NCBI GenBank assembly: GCA_963808775.1
Contig: CAWEGR010000005.1
Coordinates: 434,001-498,000 of the forward strand
Reading direction: 5' to 3'
Length of the DNA stretch: 64,000 nt
DNA from: JACVRW01 sp963808775
GTDB taxonomy: Bacteria; Actinomycetota; Thermoleophilia; Solirubrobacterales; Thermoleophilaceae
The position numbers and the translations under genes are program-made. How positions within the stretch are numbered: position 1 is the first letter of the stretch; every line of letters begins with the position of its first letter. The notes under the pieces are model-generated. The model saw only the letters and a program-made list of their open reading frames with translations, was not told where the DNA came from and made no database searches. Shown piece by piece: positions 61,733 through 64,000 of the stretch.

Positions 61733-61755
61733 AAGACATGCGATAAGCTGGAGTT

Positions 61756-62748
61756 ATGCTCGACGTCAAGCAGCTACGGGTCCTCAAGGCCGTCGCGGAG
61801 CACGGCTCGTTCTCCGCCGCCGCCGAGGCGCTCTCCTACTCCCAGCCCGCCATCTCGCAGCAGATCGCCGCGCTCGAGAAGCAGGCGAACGCCACGCTCG
61901 TCGACCGCGGCAGCCGCGGAGTGCGGCTCACCGACGCCGGACGGGCGCTCGTCGAGCATGCCGAGGTCGTGATCGCGCGGCTCGCGGCCGCCGAGGCCGA
62001 GCTGGAGGCGATCGCGGGCGTGCGCGGCGGGCGCGTGCGGCTGTCGTCGTTCCCGAGCGCGGGCGCCTCGCTGCTGCCGCCGGCGATCGCGCTGTTCGCG
62101 CAGCGTCACCCCGAGGTCGAGCTCTCGTTCGTCGAGAAGGAGCCGGAGGAGGCCGTGCAGATGCTGCGCTCCGCCGAGCTCGAGGTGGCGATCGTGTTCG
62201 AGTACCGGCACCTCTCACAGCCGGAGTTCGAGCGCCTCTATGAGGGCATCGAGCTGCACGAGCTGATCGACGACCCGATGTATGTCGCGCTTCCGCGCGA
62301 CCATCCGGCGGCCTTCAAGCCGCGTGTCCGGCTCGAGGACCTGGCCGACGACACCTGGATCCAGAACGACATGACCGGGCCCTGCGGCCGCCTCCATCTC
62401 GCCGCCTGCGCAGGCGCCGGCTTCGAGCCGAAGATCGGCTACATCTCCGACGACTACAACGTCGTCCAGGGACTGGTGGCGGCGGGCGTCGGCGTGTCGC
62501 TGTTGCCCGCGCTGGCGCTCACGAACGTCCGCGAGGACATCGCGATCCGCTCGCTGGGCAAGAAGGCGCCGTGCCGCCGGATCGCCTCCGGCGTGCTGCA
62601 GGGCCGCTACCGCTCGCCGGCGACCGAGGCGATGCTCGGCATCCTCGAGGAGGTCGCGAACGGCTTCCACCTGCCCTCGGGCGGAGCGCTCGAGGCGGCG
62701 GACCCGGTCCCGGCGGTGGCGCCGGCGAACGCCCCCGCGGCGGCCTGA
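61756..62748 (+). CDS. LysR-family transcriptional regulator
   Basis: 330-residue LTTR. Residues 1-60 form the winged helix-turn-helix (QLRVLKAVAEHGSFSAAAEA, LSYSQPAISQQIAALEKQAN). Residues about 90-300 are the periplasmic-binding-protein-like effector domain (RVRLSSFPSAGASLLPPAIA, VAAGVGVSLLPALAL). The C-terminal 25 residues are Ala/Pro-rich. A Shine-Dalgarno GGAG lies 2-3 nt before the ATG, closer than usual. The target is probably the divergent GNAT-like gene or its own promoter. Effector unknown. Confidence 0.92.
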   Translation: MLDVKQLRVLKAVAEHGSFSAAAEALSYSQPAISQQIAALEKQANATLVDRGSRGVRLTDAGRALVEHAEVVIARLAAAEAELEAIAGVRGGRVRLSSFPSAGASLLPPAIALFAQRHPEVELSFVEKEPEEAVQMLRSAELEVAIVFEYRHLSQPEFERLYEGIELHELIDDPMYVALPRDHPAAFKPRVRLEDLADDTWIQNDMTGPCGRLHLAACAGAGFEPKIGYISDDYNVVQGLVAAGVGVSLLPALALTNVREDIAIRSLGKKAPCRRIASGVLQGRYRSPATEAMLGILEEVANGFHLPSGGALEAADPVPAVAPANAPAAA

Positions 62749-62762
62749 GCGCGCCCGCCGCG

Positions 62763-63206
62763 CTACGCAGCCACGGCCAGCTCGGCAGCCCGCGCGATCC
62801 GGCCGGCGGCGCCGTCGAGGACGCCCGCGGACAGGAGGGCGGCTGTGGCCTGAGCGACGACGCGGCCGGTGAAGCCACCGCTCCGTCGGAGCGAGACGGA
62901 CGCGTTCAGCTCGGCTCCGGCTTCAGCCGGCGCGAGCTCGTAGCGCACGTCGATGCCGATCGGGCCGTCGGCGCTGAGCCGCAGGCCCTCTTCGTCGGCC
63001 GCATGGACCTCGACGTCGAACCCGACCGGGACGCCTGCCAGTCGTCCGGTCACCCGCGTGCGGGTACCGGGCGACAGGCGGTCGTGCGAGTCGCCCAGAT
63101 CGAAGTCGATCGGAGACCAGCGCCGGATCTCCTCGGGGCGCGTGAGCACCTCGAGCACCTGCTCCCGAGTCGCGTTCGTCGTGGTTGTCGCGGTCCAGTT
63201 CTGCAT
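62763..63206 (-). CDS. SRPBCC-family (polyketide cyclase/START-like) protein
   Basis: 147-residue helix-grip protein. N-terminal MQNWTATTTTNATREQVLEV and LTRPEEIRRWSPIDFDL is the usual SRPBCC opening, and the long C-terminal helix (FTGRVVAQATAALLSAGVLD) ends it. The fold binds lipids or aromatic ligands in a deep cavity. The ligand and function are unknown. The ATG at 63206 is preferred to the longer frame, which begins MCVIPQKAPVCC and does not look like the family start. Converges with LysR, 14 bp between stops. Confidence 0.75.
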   Translation of the reverse strand: MQNWTATTTTNATREQVLEVLTRPEEIRRWSPIDFDLGDSHDRLSPGTRTRVTGRLAGVPVGFDVEVHAADEEGLRLSADGPIGIDVRYELAPAEAGAELNASVSLRRSGGFTGRVVAQATAALLSAGVLDGAAGRIARAAELAVAA

Positions 63207-63352
63207 CGTGCCGCCGATCTCCAACCGGATGAAACCGCAGCACACGGGGGCCTTCTGAGGGATGACGCACACTCACTCGCTCGCGCGGCTGGTCGGTCCT
63301 CGCATACGAGTCGGGGGTGGTGGCACCCGGCGAGAACTGATAGGACCGACGG

Positions 63353-63763
63353 ATGGCCCAAATCGTGCAGATACCGAACGCGCCCTCAACGGCGAAGATT
63401 CGCCACCCGCTGGGTGTGCTCGGGCTCAGCCTGATCACGCTGGGGATCTACGGCGTGTTCTGGTGGTACTTCATCAACCGCGAGATGGCGGACTACGGGC
63501 AGTCCAACGGGGTGCCCGAGCTCGGTGACAACCCGATCATGTCGGTCGTCGCGATCACGATCGGCGCGTTCATCATCGTCCCGCCGTTCGTCTCGTTCTG
63601 GCGCACGCTCAAGCGCATCGAGACCTCGCAGAACCGCGTGCTCGGCGACAACAACTTCGCGGTCATCCTCGTCTTCATCCTCGGCCTGATCCCGCTCGTC
63701 AACCTCGTCGTGCTGCCGCTGATGCAGTCGAACCTGAATCAGGTCTGGGAGGCCGGCCGCTGA
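63353..63763 (+). CDS. DUF4234 domain-containing membrane protein
   Basis: 136-residue membrane protein with three predicted helices. HPLGVLGLSLITLGIYGVFW followed by WYFINREMADYG is the DUF4234 signature. Further helices are SVVAITIGAFIIVPPFVSFW and FAVILVFILGLIPLVNLVVL. Function unknown. The ATG at 63353 lies 6 nt after a TAGGAC -10-like hexamer. The stop region overlaps or abuts the next gene, with GGGAGG just before it. Confidence 0.85.
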   Translation: MAQIVQIPNAPSTAKIRHPLGVLGLSLITLGIYGVFWWYFINREMADYGQSNGVPELGDNPIMSVVAITIGAFIIVPPFVSFWRTLKRIETSQNRVLGDNNFAVILVFILGLIPLVNLVVLPLMQSNLNQVWEAGR

Positions 63764-63780
63764 GCGCTGCCACGGAGAAG

Positions 63781-64000
63781 ATGCGGGCGGAGGGGCTGCC
63801 GGACCCGGCGGTCGAGACCTTCGCCCGCTACGAGGGGCGGCTGCGCGGCGGCGAGGGCGGGCTCGTGCCCGAGGCCGAGATCGAGCCGCTCGACGACGTC
63901 CCGGCGCTCGCCGATCTCCCGGACGGAGACGCGAGCGCCGTCGAGCGCGTGGCCGTGCTGAAGCTGAACGGCGGGCTCGGCACCAGCATGGGGATGACCC
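63781..64000 (+). CDS. UTP-glucose-1-phosphate uridylyltransferase-like protein (3' truncated by window)
   Basis: N-terminal part of a UDPGP-family nucleotidyltransferase, recognised by AVLKLNGGLGTSMGM, the UTP/metal-binding loop, and the upstream GLPDPAVETFARYEGRLRGG. The enzyme makes UDP-glucose, which Ugd in this window would oxidise. The ATG at 63781 has only a short-spaced GGAG. A CTG at 63760 overlaps the DUF4234 stop (CTGA), has GGGAGG 7 nt upstream and gives a longer conserved start (LSAATEK), so a CTG start is a serious alternative. The remaining gene is outside the window. Confidence 0.8.
   Translation, partial: MRAEGLPDPAVETFARYEGRLRGGEGGLVPEAEIEPLDDVPALADLPDGDASAVERVAVLKLNGGLGTSMGMT

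Noticed and set aside
61653..61787. Longer GNAT-like protein starting at 61787
   Set aside because: The extension would run through the LysR control region. The ATG at 61652 has a strong ribosome site and starts the GNAT fold.

Overview
The window is GC-rich (roughly 70% by eye), gene-dense and has gaps of mostly under 160 bp. It looks like chromosomal DNA from a deep-branching, high-GC actinobacterium. The Thermoleophilia/Solirubrobacterales are my best guess. The reasons are an Rv2578c-type radical SAM protein, an AftD-like arabinofuranosyltransferase, an LPXTG-like wall protein, acidic extensions on ATP synthase alpha and beta, frequent GTG/TTG starts, and -10-like elements 6-10 nt before start codons, which suggests leaderless mRNAs. 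I see no tRNA, rRNA, CRISPR array, insertion sequence or phage gene. No stretch longer than 300 bp lacks a gene or gene remnant.

Layout. 1-4701: the 3' part of a WecA/TagO-type phosphotransferase, then a divergent radical SAM / HhH-GPD pair that shares a 14-bp LexA-type SOS box, a decayed gene remnant, a YjbQ-family protein, and a degenerate GGDEF + HD-GYP protein. 4702-12132: a classical F1Fo ATP synthase operon (small membrane protein, then atpB-E-F-H-A-G-D-C), preceded by an 11-bp-period direct repeat and followed by a hairpin. 12134-23996: two APC permeases, a DMT-type transporter, lysS overlapping an MprF-like lysyl-phosphatidylglycerol synthase homologue, a secreted hydrolase, two tandem double-domain VOC proteins, an acidic membrane-anchored protein and an AidB-like acyl-CoA dehydrogenase. 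24044-26761: a PhoD-like phosphatase and a secreted clan-A glycoside hydrolase-like protein.

26762-48646 is a cell-surface polysaccharide island. It holds GT4 and GT2 glycosyltransferases, two methyltransferases, a GT39-like membrane protein, an O-antigen ligase/polymerase-like protein, a 1391-residue AftD-like GT-C enzyme, two tandem YfhO-like GT-C proteins, a GT4-flippase fusion and a DPM1-like GT2. After a membrane spermidine-synthase-like protein, tag, an M20 peptidase and an LCP ligase, 54236-57635 supplies sugar nucleotides and sugar phosphates (Ugd, NDP-sugar pyrophosphorylase, phosphoglucose/phosphomannose isomerase). The window ends inside a UDP-glucose pyrophosphorylase-like gene. 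These genes plausibly feed the island with precursors and attach its product to the wall.

57626-60719 is a small methyl-cycle operon: a MerR-type regulator with its own palindromic operator, a canonical S-adenosylhomocysteine hydrolase, and a second, archaeal-type homologue whose active-site Lys and Asp are replaced. It is followed by a GPx lipoprotein, a two-tier hairpin, a GNAT-like small protein divergent from a LysR regulator, an SRPBCC protein and a DUF4234 protein.

Two themes run through the window. First, seven divergent gene pairs have start codons only about 21-30 bp apart with a single central TA that could serve overlapping -10 elements on both strands. Second, five conserved genes (atpB, phoD, an NDP-sugar pyrophosphorylase, pgi/pmi, gpx) carry single-base indels. 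Removing or adding one base (two in pgi/pmi) restores a full-length frame each time, so assembly error is more likely than real gene loss.
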